From Glandiceps talaboti (taxonomy: Eukaryota; Hemichordata; Enteropneusta; Spengelidae), in NCBI RefSeq assembly GCF_964340395.1, contig NC_135560.1, forward strand, positions 21,453,675 to 21,517,674: a stretch of 64,000 nt of DNA, given 5' to 3'. The notes below the pieces were generated by a model. It had not been told where the DNA came from. It did no database searches and saw nothing but the letters and a program-made list of their open reading frames with translations. Shown here one piece after another: positions 12,701-31,578 of the stretch (position 1 is the first letter of the stretch; the number at the start of each line of letters is the position of its first letter). The position numbers and the translations under genes were made by a program.

Positions 12701-15700
12701 GGATTTTAAGGTCTTTTTTCTTTCTCTTTCAATTATTTAACGTTTTCCTTACCATAACAACAGGTAGTGATGCTTTATTACAGTCTTGTACTAAAGGAGG
12801 TTAGGTTTGCGTTACACTTCTCTGTGTTCTTGTGTCATTTCAGAGACAGGAAGACACCCTGCACAATGTACGATGCATGATAGGCAATGGCGTACAGGCT
12901 GATATCTGGACAAAGTTCCTCACTCGTTTTAATATACCAATTATTGGAGAGCTATACGGCGCAACTGAACTGCCATTTCTGTGTATCAATACGGACAAGA
13001 ACAACCCTGGAGTCGTTGGCAAATTTTCACCCCTTCTAAGGGTAAAGGCACACATTGTTTCGAGCTGTGGGACCTAATAAAAAATGTGTTTTCGTTCCTT
13101 ATTTTAGGCACAGCTGAACCGCGCTCCAGTAGTGTTAGATGTATGGTGAAATGACGTCTGTCTCTGGATAGGCTCAACATTTTGTAGTAATCTTTCTTGA
13201 GATGAGTAGATAAAGAATTATTTATGACATGCAAATTAGGTCAGAACATTTGATTAATAAAAAAGATCTCGAAATCAGTAAATAGTGGACACATCGGTTT
13301 GGAAATCAAATTATAGACACACTGTTGGTACGGTGATGTTTCTTTGTGTTTCTAGATGATGAGGTATTCATTAAATGTAAAAATAGTATTTTGATCATAG
13401 ACTACAAACGTTGATAAATTGATTTCAATATACCAGCTGCAATTCAATACAATTGGCATCGCTTTAATGTTAACATCCAATCACTGGATTTAGGTTTATA
13501 TGTCTACTTCATTTTACTTTACCTTAAGTCAACTACATTGTACCACAGTTAGATGTTATTCCCCCAATATTTTTCTTCGTTCAGCCAAGGAAAATACCAG
13601 TGACCTAAGGGGACTTTGTTATGTCACGAGTATTTTCAGGTTGAATGAAGAAAAATATTGGAGAATAACATGATTATATCAGCGCCAGTGTTGAACTCAA
13701 TTCGAAAACAGCCTGAGTCTCAAGCGTGTGATGTAGCTTGTTAAAATGACGACACCCTTTTGCTGACAATGACACCCAATTCATTATAATATTCACCACA
13801 CGACGGACAATCTTTGAAGTTCGACAGTGTTACAGTACTAGATTCAATAACCTCAAATAATCATAAAAGATTCCTTTGAATGAGTTAGTATGTATGCGAG
13901 ATCAATTCATGGACTATAAGTCACTCTTATGTACATTCATGATCAATCCAACTTGCAGATGTCGAACAATGTTGATATATTATTGGAGGAAAAAGGCGGG
14001 GGGAAATGACCGGGCAATGGACGTGGGGAGGGGGCAACGGTCCAGGGGGTAAAAGGCCGGGGGGAAAAGGTCTAGGGCAACGGGCCAGGGGACAAAGAGC
14101 CTAGAGCTGTAGAACGACCAGAGTATATATTCCATGTTGTTTGTTCAACTTGGCTCATGCATGATATAATCACTATTGAATTAGTGTTACTGTAACTGTC
14201 ACTCACTGTCACGGTCACTTTCATTGTCACTTACACATTATCTATTATCTCTGTAATAGAAATATGGAAGCTTTGAGATTGTGAAGTGTGACTTTGAAAC
14301 AGCAAAACCTATCCGTGACTTAAAGGGAAGATGTATTCCAGTAAAATGTGGTGAGCAAAATTACCTCCTTATATGTATTCTCCTTTGAAATCAATACATA
14401 TTGGGAATATGGAACGTTCATAGGTTGAGGCCTTTAGAGCAAACTGTGAAGTACAACAGGCATTGATTTCTGACTATTTTGATGGATGTGTTTCCAATTT
14501 AGTAAATCTTACTCTTGGAAGTAAAATGTGATAAGATATTTAAAAAGAGAACAAATCAACCATTCTAAATCAAAATGTATGTATGTGCCTAGTTGTCTTA
14601 TTATGTAAATGTTACTGTCCGTCATTCGTGTAGATCATAATATTCATTATTACAATTTGCACCTGTAGGTGAACCAGGAATGTTGTTAGTAAGGACAACA
14701 GACCTTAACCGATTCTACGGATACCTTGGTGACAAGACACTGACCGAGAAAAAGATTATCCGAAATGTTCTTCAAGACGGTGATCAATATGTTAATTCTG
14801 GTGATCTTTTAATGCTCGACAAGAATTATCATCTTTATTTTGTCGATAGACTAGGAGATACTTTCAGGTATGTTATTACTCCACTTCCGTCAGATAACCT
14901 TGAGATTATAGAAATTATTGTGATAATTATAGTCCATAACACGTGAAGACTGAAGCCATCATTTCTATCACCACAGTTTCATTTGTGCGTGAGATAAAAT
15001 CTTATCTTCAAAACGTTGACATACATGTCGCGATCCATATTACTATAATACTTAGATTAAATTATTAACTCAGTGATGTGTCATGACTTCCGTGATCCTG
15101 AGTAAGGATCTTGGCGCTGTCAATGAATGAGAAATGTTTATTTGGAACGTTGTATTCAGACCATTTCACCAAGTTCTGAATGGTTCTGTGACAACAGTTA
15201 CATTTATACTATTTACAATACATTTACAGTGACATTTATACTATGTGTTATAACAACAGGTGGCAAGGAGAGAATGTATCCACTTCAGAAGTTGCTCAGG
15301 TGTTAACCTTATTCCCCTCAATACAGGAAGCTATCGTGTATGGCGTTACTGTTGCAGGTAAGAGCCATTCATCTCCATGTTTGAATCATGCTTGTTGAAA
15401 TATTTGCCTACCACAACGTTCGTGCGTGTGATTCCACCATTGAAATTTGATGAACGGATAGTTTAGATCTGGAAATTTATGAAGTATCAAAATGTCTTAT
15501 AAGATATATACACTATCCTCTTCTGTCATCGAATCGCCTTCGACATATTCATTCAACACATGACTTAGAGATCACTTTTAAATCAGTAGTATATCTTAAC
15601 CTTGGCCCCCATTAGCATGTTATTCCTAAGGAGGCATTGCCAATTATGTATCCAAGATCCCGACAAAGATCCCGAGCCAGATCCAGACCTTGGCATTTTA

Positions 15701-16365
15701 TTATGCGACCATTGCAACTTTTTTACTTGTTATAGATCAGCTGGATTCCTTGCTAAATAAAAGCAATTTTATTGTCAAAACGTGTTGTTTGAATATATAG
15801 TTAGAAGTTCAGTTTAGTTGACTAATAATATTATTCAAATAAATTGTAAGTCTAAAAATTCTTTAGTTTGATCAACGAATTCTATAGTGAACAATTTGTC
15901 ATTTTGCAGTGGTCATGCGAGAAGTGTTGTCAATAATCTGCTTGTCCTTTGTAGAAAATAAAGTCGTCTATTACTTTGAAAGCTTCTGTGCGTACCAAAC
16001 AAAACTACTCTTTATTATAAGTTCCATTTTCTGTTGTATTTCCTCTCTATATAGGTCACAATGGTCGTGCTGGTATGGCTGCTGTTATCCTAAAAGATGG
16101 TTACCATAACTTTGACTTTCACCAACTTTACACTTACCTTCATTCTAAGTTGCCACCTTACGCTTGTCCAAAGTTTATTAGAGTACGTCAAACCTTAGAT
16201 ATGACAGGTACCTTCAAGTACACAAAGAGGGATCTCATACAGGAAGGGTTTGATCCATCCATCGTCTGTGACGTCATCTTTGTAATGGATAGTAACAGCC
16301 AGACGTACAGACTATTGTACAGTGACGTGTACAAAAGTATTACTGTTGGTGCAGCTCGTTTGTGA
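9786..16365 (+). CDS. SLC27A: SLC27-type very-long-chain acyl-CoA synthetase / fatty acid transport protein, copy 2
   Basis: Nine exons: 9786-10257, 11330-11551, 12288-12443, 12570-12694, 12844-13041, 14260-14350, 14669-14867, 15260-15357, 16055-16365. They join to 623 codons plus stop. The ATG at 9786 (MAVSKRS) is chosen because it aligns with copies 1 and 3; the frame stays open upstream but has no earlier conserved Met. The AMP-binding loop FTSGTTGLPKAA lies at about residues 226-237 and the signature [19 protein letters not shown] at about 480-498; the C-terminus is GAARL. This is the only copy with YGATE rather than YGATD, so it keeps the acidic Glu typical of adenylate-forming enzymes. 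Exons 2-8 are nearly identical to copy 3. Introns 1, 2, 5 and 8 carry insertions missing from copy 3 (LINE tail, SINE, hairpin/G-rich block, and about 180 bp near 15500-15690). Confidence 0.93.
10572..11112 (+). mobile_element. 5'-truncated non-LTR retrotransposon (LINE) 3' end with (ATTC)n tail
   Basis: The left part translates into a typical LINE ORF2 C-terminus: a CTQHWNSLL block, then a basic stretch LKKQLKIHLF and a stop (TAA near 10752). A 3' UTR of about 300 bp follows and ends GTGAAATAAAGATT followed by ten or so ATTC units. The same UTR signature recurs at 53.24-53.39 kb. In copy 3 the corresponding intron reads directly from ACAATAACCAT to ATAAGCACAAC, which marks this as an insertion in copy 2. 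The element is dead because nearly all coding sequence is missing. It looks CR1/L2-like, but the clade cannot be fixed. Confidence 0.8.
11764..12164 (-). mobile_element. tRNA-derived SINE with LINE-like 3' tail, minus strand
   Basis: Read on the minus strand it starts GGAGCCATGATGGGCGATTG. It then has an RNA polymerase III A-box-like TGGTTAGAGTGGCCGG (12131-12146) and a B-box GGTTCGATTCTC (12099-12110). The 3' part contains AAAGCGCTTTGAGCACCC and GAAAGCACTATATAAAAA, a tail pattern known from SINEs that borrow L2-type LINE ends. It finishes in an ATT-rich tail. Copy 3 intron 2 lacks the whole block, so it inserted after the copy 2/3 split or was lost there. Exact ends are approximate. Confidence 0.8.
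13555..13669. repeat. Long imperfect hairpin in copy 2 intron 5
   Basis: The arm GTTATTCCCCCAATATTTTT pairs with its near reverse complement ending GGAGAATAAC at 13669. The pairing continues inward through GAAGAAAAATATT and GGAAAATACC/AGTATTTTC, giving about 50 bp per arm around a short loop. The copy 3 intron lacks this segment. It is likely a foldback MITE; a structured transcript is possible but unproven. Confidence 0.75.
13995..14095. repeat. G-rich degenerate tandem block in copy 2 intron 5
   Basis: The + strand carries repeated GGGG/GGGGG runs separated by short AA or CAACGG spacers, in imperfect units of about 20 bp. The sense RNA strand would have more than enough G runs for a G-quadruplex. 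It is absent from copy 3, so it belongs to the same roughly 570-bp difference as the hairpin just upstream. Confidence 0.65.
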
Positions 16366-17544
16366 TTGTATTATAAATCCAAGCTTGAGAAAAGTGCAAA
16401 CTTTCATTATATGCCTGATAAAGTGTACAAATGAAGTCACATTGTAGGATAGTCATACAGTCCTCCTTATTGAAATTGATGAAAAGCTTATAGGTTTGCC
16501 TTTGTAAGTTAATTTTTACAGTGCAGGGCAATTACTGTCATATGCGCAAGCAAATTCTTGTTATCATATCATTCAGAATTTGGCTGGTGTTGGTGTTGGA
16601 TATTAGTTAAGGGCTTAATTTTTGCCATATACTGAAACGTACTCGCACTATTTTGCTTACTGAAGCATACTAAGACACCATTTTAGTTAACTTGTCTCCA
16701 TCCTTGTATTGAGACATAACGTATAAACGAACTCAGTCCGTAATTTAGTATACAAAAGCCGAGGAAATCCATACTATTAGACTCCTGTTCTATCAATGCT
16801 AGAAGACAATCATAATGTTATAGAAGGCATACATCACGATTATAAGCTTTAATACTGGACAAGTAAGTTTTGTCACGAGTACAAAGCATACAATCATTAT
16901 CAGAACGAATACATCACCCTTTATCTATGAATATATGTGAACCAATTATATTAACAAATTTATGACTTGAATGTCTAAGTTTAGAAAGTACTTTATCGAA
17001 TATGTTAGCTACAGATTGTATGATCGTATAGATAGAAATTGTGTAATGTAAACAAATGTTTTCAGGAATTTTTCAATCAATAAAAATAAAGGCAAGACTG
17101 GAGTTCCGGCGATCGAGGAAGCTCAGAAAATATATGTAAAATGCGATAACGAATAGTGTAGTTTTAGTTATTCCCTTGTGCTTAAGTCATCTCCGTATCA
17201 GAATGTGTGATACATATAAGAGACAAAAGTAGTTTTACTGGATGGCCATCAAGAACCAAAACGTGGCACATGCTTTCGTTTGACCTCAGACCACTATTAG
17301 GTTTGACATGTGTTGTGGATTGCATTTCATCGACGATTTTGCCCAAACGTTAGCTACGATTGCGACACTCCTCACAAGTTGTATGCCATAGCCCATGCGC
17401 TGGGTTTCTCATGATCCATAAATATGAACTGTGTGGAAAGCCAAAGGTCAAACTGTCACATTTCCTATTCACTCATTTTGTCGCAGCTCCGGACCACGGA
17501 CAAAGATTATTGCCACTTTCTCATTGTCTCAAAACGTCACAAAC
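16366..17544. other. Intergenic spacer between SLC27 copies 2 and 3
   Basis: No gene is seen. It is collinear with the spacer after copy 1 apart from the MITE that copy 1 has, and it keeps the conserved upstream block at about 17330-17400. This is duplicated 3' flank followed by duplicated promoter-proximal sequence. Confidence 0.7.
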
Positions 17545-22620
<5,076 letters not shown>

Positions 22621-22921
22621 TTGTATTACAAATCCAAGCTTGAGAAAAGTGTAAACTATCATTATATGCCTGATAAAGTGTTAAAGTGAAGTCACCTTGC
22701 AGGATAGTCATACAGTCCTCCTTATTGAAATTGATGAAAGGCTTATAGGCTTGCCTTTGTAAGTTAATGTTTACAGTGATTATACTCATACGTGCAAGCA
22801 CATTCTTATTATCATATCTTTCAGATTTCGGTTTGTACTGGACATTAGTTAAGGGCTTGGTTTGTGTCATATATTAAAATGTACTCGCACTATTCTACTT
22901 ACTGAAGCATACTTAGACATC

Positions 22922-22952
<31 letters not shown>

Positions 22953-24155
22953 TGTATGTATGTATGTATGTATGTGTGAATGTATGTGTGTATGTATGTA
23001 TTCACAGACAGAAACAGACAGACAGACTCATACATACATGCATACATACATACATACATACATACATGTACACACACACACACACGCACACACACACGCA
23101 CAGACAGAGTAAACGAGTTGAATACACAATTCGAAGCTGATCAAGTGTGGTTAATATGAGACTATTTAGTGTTGGCACCATGTGATAAAAATTCAAGTGA
23201 TTACAGTTCAAGGTGGTGCATTGTCAAACTGTGAGGGTAGAATGCGATTTCCCTGAAAGCCTAAGTTCTTAAAATCTCTCCGAACTTTGCCATATGAAAT
23301 CTTTTTCTGGTACTTTTGAAATAATAACAGAATCGTTTGTTCCACTGTCTTGTTTACAAGATAATCAATTCTTTTATTCTCCCACACAGTTAAATGCGGC
23401 CATGGCTAAATTATGATAATATTTTGACCTTTATCTCAAACACTTGTAAGGTGACCCCTGATGTTTAAAAAAATTAACTGAGAATAAGCATGTGTTTTCC
23501 TGTTTTCTTGCACAAAATAACAGCAGGAGTAAGTTTTTAAATTTCTTTTTGTTTGTTTGTTATAGATAAGATATTTCACTGCAGTAATTCTGGTCAATCA
23601 CCACCAGTCCTGTTACGTAAACTATCAAGTGGTACGTGTCACGCAAAACAAATTTAACCGTATACACTGCCTATGGTAAAACGGAGAGTTTCCTACGGGG
23701 ATCTCCACTGCACAGTAATGTCTTTCGTTTGATAAACTTGTGGAATGGTTTAGGGTCCCAGTAATAGAGCAATCGTACACTATGTATGAGTATTGGTCAG
23801 TTCTTCACCATGCGTAGTAAAAAGAAATGTCTACAGGGTGGGCGGGGTGGGCTAGCGCTGCTCATGATCTGTGCACAGCGCGGCGTGATGTGTACTTCTT
23901 AGGGGTCAGTTATTTTAAGTGGTTAGGGCCCTAGGGGAGGGGATGGGTCAGTTTTTTGAAGTTGAACATGGGTTTTCTTCAATTGACTCATTAGTTCTGA
24001 TGATCAAAGAGCCATAGTGACCCCCAACAAGCAGTGTTTTCCTAAATGGCCCCTCCATTAATGTGTGTTATTTTCCCAAAATACCCCCTGCCAGTTGAAA
24101 ATGACTGGTCCTTTAACCAATACCCTCATAGTGTAGCTATAGGAGTGAAGGAATC
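22621..24155. other. Intergenic spacer between SLC27 copies 3 and 4
   Basis: The first about 300 bases repeat the 3' flank of copies 1 and 2. The similarity ends at a microsatellite block (22921-23105). From there to the copy 4 ATG no exon or recognisable element was found. The promoter-proximal block shared by copies 2 and 3 is missing, consistent with copy 4 being an older duplicate. Confidence 0.65.
22921..23105. repeat. (TATG)n ... (CATA)n-(CA)n microsatellite block
   Basis: A (TATG)n run (22921-22975) is followed about 55 bases later by (CATA)n (about 23033-23067) and CA-rich sequence. The two tetranucleotide runs are reverse complements and could form a hairpin. The block marks the end of sequence shared with the other spacers. 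Confidence 0.9.
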
Positions 24156-27100
24156 ATGTCTGCAAGCAAGTCACAGGCTGCTCTTATTGCCACAGCTGCT
24201 ATTGCAAGCGGTGCCCATTTGCTATACCCGTACTGGACTCATGATTTGCAAGTGATGAAAAAAACTGGAGAGATAGGCAAAAGCATCGGCAAATGCCTGG
24301 CTGTCAACAAGTTCATTTTCGATCTCTTCGAGGAGGTGGTTGACCGGCACCCATACAAGCCGTTTATCATATATGATAGCAAGCTGTTCTCGTATGAAGA
24401 TATCGATATTATGGTCAACAAAATGTCTCATTTTGCTCAAAAGCAAGGCTTGAAGTCAGGCGATACGGTGGCCTTGTGTGCATACAACGACCCGACATTC
24501 GTATATGCGTGGCTAGGTTTGGCAAAGCTAGGAATCAAGTGTGCGTTCATCAACTATAATTTACGAAGCGACTCATTGATTCACTGTGTCAACATCGTTA
24601 GGGCCAAAGTCCTCCTTGTTGGCAAAGGTAAGAACAATCTGTGACCTTCGTTGACGATGAAATTCGTTCCATTTTCTCTAAAAAAAAATACCGGTATTTG
24701 CTTTTCCAATGCAAACGTTTCCAACCCATATTTCAACTCTATTACTTGGTAATAACTCGTAAACTATGTTTTTAGAGATTGATTCCTTAGTCATGTTTAT
24801 CTTACAGGTGAAGATCTTGTAGAAGCAGCAAGTGATGTTATGAGTGAATTGAGCAGTCGACAAATCAGAGTCTGGAGTGTTGGTAATGTATCTACTCCTG
24901 AAGGTATATTTGCAATTGATGATGAACTAAACTCGTTACCTGCCGATCGACCATCTCGTGCTTTAAGAAGTTCACTCAAGCCTACTGATACGGCTGTATA
25001 CATATACACATCTGGAACAACAGGTAATATACATATTTTTGTTTGTTAAACTGGGGAATCATGGCTCAGTTCAGATATTATCTCAGTCGAGTAATGTAGT
25101 CACTGTGTTCGTGGTGTTTTAAAAATAAAATCAATGATTTGTTGAACTTAGAAAGAAACCCATTTCGTTTGCCAACGAGTATCCCTCCCGTACACTGTAA
25201 TAGCTGTCGTACGGCAGCAATACACACCGCCTAGGTAAATCATGATTGCAGTACTAGTCACATCGAATGAGTTCCTTATTCACTGTATATACGAAGTTGC
25301 CTCTGTATTGCCTACTATTAGAACAGAAATGCCAACAGCTATATGTGAGATCAAATTCGAAGCTGTAAAGAAAAATACAATAAAAATTTAATAATTTTCA
25401 GTGATGCTGCACAAGATAATTAAAAAAGAACTTTCAGATATTGTTAGGCATAACCTTTATTAAGGAGGTTCTCTTAAACCTCGTTGCCTTTATTAAGGCG
25501 GTTCTCTTAAACCTCATTGTCATAATTAAACAACTATAAGGGTTCGACGTTGAGGCATGACGTTTGAATTCCGGGTCCCCAAAAGTTGTTTAAGCATATG
25601 TACATGTATTAGTGAGACTAGTGCCGCCATGGTTGAAGTAACTACCTCTAAGTTTGTTTGTGGTATTTTTCATAGGGCTTCCTAAGGCTTCTCGCAGTAT
25701 TTTTGCACAAGGAGTGGGCGCCGGACACTGTCTGCAATTCATTCAAAGCGATGACGTCGTTTACCTGACTACGCCTCTTTATCATGCGGTTGGTTTTCTT
25801 CTCGGGCTTGGTAACGTCATCCGTGCAGGTAATATCACAAAGCTTTACGCTTGAGCTAATCTAGAAACCATCTTATTCTTAATACTGAGTAACAATATTT
25901 TGCACACCTATCAGAAATTGTGTCATCTATCACTTTTTGAAATAACGCTTCGTGACTTCAAAAAACACTGACGAAGCCATGTTGGATACCTAGTACCTGG
26001 CCAACGTTTTGGTTAGCTTGGTTCAAAATGAAGTTAAATGTATGAACATATAGAGACTGAACGTTTGCACAGGTGAACTTTTATCATACTATAAAATTCA
26101 TATTCTTGTTGTAACAAAACATTTAATCGAATTACTGTGTGATGTTCGACAAACCATTGTAAGCTTTCGTTATGGCCTTCACCTTACTTGCAGGTGCTAC
26201 TTGTGTGATGTCACGGAAATTCTCGGTACGGCGTTTCTGGGAAGACTGTTGTACATTTGACGTAACTGTGATGTTTTACGTCGGAGAACTTTGCCGTTAC
26301 CTACTAGCTGCACCTGAGGTAAGAAGTGATTGCCGACCTATCGGTCACAGAGATCATTACAACAAACTACGTGATCAGTCAATAGGCTATGTATTGTAAA
26401 CGTGTATAATTTCATGCAGTACAATAATCTAGCTATTACCGTCGGTGGTACTTCCTTGCTATTACTTTTACATTATATGAAGAGGTTAATTGAAAAGAAA
26501 AGCCTGCAGTCCGAACCCAACACATTCTCACGGGCCGAAGCAAATTGTAGAATTGTTCCGCTCTCACTGAGTAAGTTTGTAAGCTTATTGTATGTTTTAA
26601 TGTAGCCGACCTAGCCAGAGTGAAACATTGTTTGTGTGACGTCACACCAGCGGGACACTTGTTGTAGTTCAGAAGTTATCTGTTTGGTTTGAGTCTGACG
26701 ATCTATTTCAGATTCAACCCCAATGGATAACATCTAGACTTCACTTGTTGTGGTCAGTGAACAAGCAGTCTAGCCATGCGATATACAGCATAACGAGACA
26801 AATGGTACAAGGATTATTTCACTTACAGAAACCAGAAGACAAAATGCACCGAGTACGAGTTGCTGTTGGTAACGGATTACAACCAGATATATGGACCAAG
26901 TTCCGTACACGTTTTCGACTAGAGAAGATAGTAGAGTTTTATGCTGCTTCTGATCTACCATTTTTGTCGATAAATTATGACAACACGGTGGCAGCTGTTG
27001 GAAAATTCTCACCTTTTCTAAAGGTAAAGCAGCAGCCACAAGAACCTGGGGTATTTGCAATAGTCCTACTCGTGTATGTGAGGAAGGAACAACGATTGTT

Positions 27101-30100
27101 GTACACAGGTACAATCGTGACTAGTTTAGATTAGAATAGTTTGCTGTTTAATAATTAGGACAGTGCCCTTGGCTATGTTATCTTATATTCCTGTAACCAG
27201 TCCGTTGATAAGTAGTGCGCCCTCATTAGTTACATGAGACTATTACAATGTACTATTCGTTGTGTGAATTTAGGGAAGGCAGTGGGACTCTGGTTATTGT
27301 AACGTTTCCAGTGTACTATGCTGTCATACAATGAAGAAATTTATTTTTGCACTTTAATAAATCATATATATATTTAAATAGAGCGGAAATATATGCGTAA
27401 AGGACATTTTCATGAAAATATGAAAATAAAAGTACATGTATCTAACTGAAACCCATGTTGATTCATAGTAACGTCCAAAATGGAAGTCGCGATCGCTTCT
27501 TTGAGTTCACCATAAGGAGGCTGTCTTTTAAAGAGGATCGAAACATCGGAAAGTTTTTAGCGGATAAACTGTATCCAAACTTTTTCCCCAAATATATTTC
27601 TTATCTAATCGTAAAAATTACCGACTTCTGAATTTGCAGAAATTGCGGGGATTCGAGCTGGTACAATGTGATTATACTACTGCTAAAGCTGTCCGTGACA
27701 AGAACGGTAGATGTGTGCGAGTTAAATTCGGTGAGTTTCATTTTGTCTTGTTTAGTGTTTTTCTGTGTTTTTCGTCACCTAGAGAGTGGTGACGTTACAT
27801 TGCAGTGAAAATAGGGATATGTTGTTTCGTCACTAGTGGTCGAATGGCAGCACTGGCAGTACACAACGAACAAGACGAAGTGTTTAAAAAACGAACAAAC
27901 CATTCAGAGGATATAGCGACAATTGCTGATTAACGTGCGCCGGTGAATCTATATTAGTCCCATTGACGAGCAGAACAAAAATCCACAAAATGAGATAAAG
28001 AAATCGCAATGAATAATTCCACTCAAATTTCGTAGGTTTATTAATGGGATTTGTATTCGTACAGGTGAGCCAGGATTGCTGATAGTTCGGAGCACAGACA
28101 CCATCAAATTCCATGGTTACGAAGGAAACGAACAACAAACAGAGAAGAAGCATCTCCGCAATGTTTTCGAAGATGGTGACGTTTATGTCAATTCTGGAGA
28201 TTTAATGAAGTTAGACATCAACTACTATTTGTACTTCGTAGACAGGCTCGGAGATACATTTAGGTATGGTTTTTTTCCACCACCAACGATTTCAACGTAT
28301 GCACAAATAGATAGAACATACCACAAAGCATTAAGCACTGTCTTGTGGAATGTTTTTGTTCTTCTCTGGACTATGGGTCTGTAATAAAGTTTAACCCCCC
28401 CCCCAGCTAATCTATTGTTCTTGCAAAGAGGTCATGTAGTTTTATGATGAGTATAAAGAGGGGTGACATCTTATTAGGTGATGAACGATTAGTTTGACTA
28501 CCATCCCTTCAGCCTTGGAAAAAGTGTAATACATCCACTCTTGTCCACACAATAGTTTGTCTCTCTTATAAACTTACATTATCATTGACCAACTTATATA
28601 CACGTAGAGAATGAGACTCACAGACTGAGATATATAATCACGATGAACAAAGTCAGTTCCACCTAAGTTTCACACATATTTTATCTTGGATAAACTTTGA
28701 ATATTAATTTCATACATTGATAGACCGTCATTGTGAGACTCAAGAAATAAAATGATAAATTATTCAGCTGTTGAATATTGAAGTTTCTATTGTACTTGCA
28801 TGTTGCTAGACCACCATTGCATATCTTAGAAGAGCATGAAAGTAAATTGGCTGAAATTATGTGAATTTTGCCGTATGTATAGAGTTTTACTATGAATGGT
28901 TGTTTTCTAATAATGTAGATGGAAAGGTGAGAACGTTGCAACTACAGAGGTGGCCCAAGTACTAACATCTTATCCTGACATTCAAGAAGCTATTGTATAT
29001 GGAGTTATGGTCCCAGGTGAGAACTTTTCTGTTGTAATTTAGTACAAAAGAAGTTTAAATTTCCATTCTCACAAGCCAGGGCATACTTTTCCTCTAGATG
29101 CAATGACAAATACTATACCCTTGTCTTGGAAAGTGTCGTAAAGAGGTCAGTCTCTACGTCTACAAGGATGTGTGATTTCCGACTAGTTTCGTACCTCAGT
29201 AGGCATTTTGAAAGATAATGTGGATTCAAAGTTACTGTGTAAACGGGGTTACCTTGGTGTTTCCCCGATGGGACATAGCATTTGTTGAAACACCCAATCA
29301 GACCCTTCAACTGCAAAGTAAACAATTCTATAGGTTCCACGCACAGTTGGGATGTAGATAGGCACAGCTAAGTGATTATATCAGGTGGAAAGTAAAAAGT
29401 TGAAACCAGTAGCCTAAAATCATCAAGTCCACGTATAATCGTTTCAGCAATAGACTGTTCTACTGCATTGGTAAAGAATAGCAATGGATATCACTTATCA
29501 ATGTGACGAGGTAAAGGATCCTGTAGTCTCTGTGTTATTATTAGTTTGGATTTGATATGTGCTTATCTTTATGCAAAATAGATCGCGTCCCATGAGTGAA
29601 ACGCCAAGGTAACCTCGTTCTGCACTGTGTGAAAAGCCATCAGAACTTTACGATATTCCCATAAAAGACTTGTCTATGGCATATTTTTAGTGAGCTTTGC
29701 TATATTGGAGTCTGATGAGGGCATTCATATTATGTAAACACAAATTGGATGATGGAGATTTAATCTAATTATTTAAATTTAATACATTCAATTCTAAACT
29801 TTTTTCATAACCTTTCTGTAGAATAGTACAGTCTATTCTGCTTATTTTGACCGACTACATAGCAGACGTTATGACTGACACGATGTTTCTCCAGTCGTTG
29901 GTGGCGCGCTACTCGCTCTCCGCTTAGGTAAGTTAATGTGCGAAGCGCCGCCAACGATTGCATTTTACAATCTAGATCATTTGTAATTGTAGACATCACT
30001 TTACTCGGACAACTTCACCTTGATGAGGTGTTTCATTTGCCACGTCTTGGATATCATCTAAGTTTACAAATTTCTTATTCTCTTTTATTTTATAGGCCAT

Positions 30101-30400
30101 AATGGCCGTGCTGGGATGGCTGCAGTGGTTCTCAAAGACACCGACAACTTTAACTTTGACAAGTTTTATTCGTTCACATATTCCAAACTACCACCCTACG
30201 CCTGTCCTAAGTTCATTCGGATACGACAGACCCTTGACACAACGGGTACGTTCAAATACACCAAGACAGACCTCATGAAAGAGGGATTTGACCCGACTAC
30301 TGTTCAAAATGTATATGTTGTTGATGGTGACAAAAAGAGTTACATTCGTCTGGATAAAGACAAGTACAAAGATGTCGTGGTTGGTGCAGCTCGTTTGTGA
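24156..30400 (+). CDS. SLC27A: SLC27-type very-long-chain acyl-CoA synthetase / fatty acid transport protein, copy 4 (divergent)
   Basis: Nine exons: 24156-24627, 24808-25023, 25676-25828, 26194-26318, 26829-27023, 27640-27730, 28065-28263, 28919-29016, 30096-30400. They join to 617 codons plus stop. Intron phases are the same as in copies 1-3, so the gene structure is ancestral to the array. The start MSASKSQ precedes a short hydrophobic segment. The protein carries [36 protein letters not shown] and [19 protein letters not shown]. The motif that is YGAT in the other copies reads YAASD, nearer to the YAATE of vertebrate FATPs but still lacking the following GN. The C-terminus is again GAARL. 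It differs throughout from copies 1-3 in both exons and introns, so it is the oldest split. No break is seen. Confidence 0.93.
25450..25525. repeat. Two-copy 36-bp tandem repeat in copy 4 intron 2
   Basis: CCTTTATTAAGG followed by a GGTTCTCTTAAACCTC block occurs twice in a row with few differences. The block itself includes TTTATTAAGG, a short near-palindrome. It has no coding meaning. Confidence 0.6.
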
Positions 30401-31578
<1,178 letters not shown>

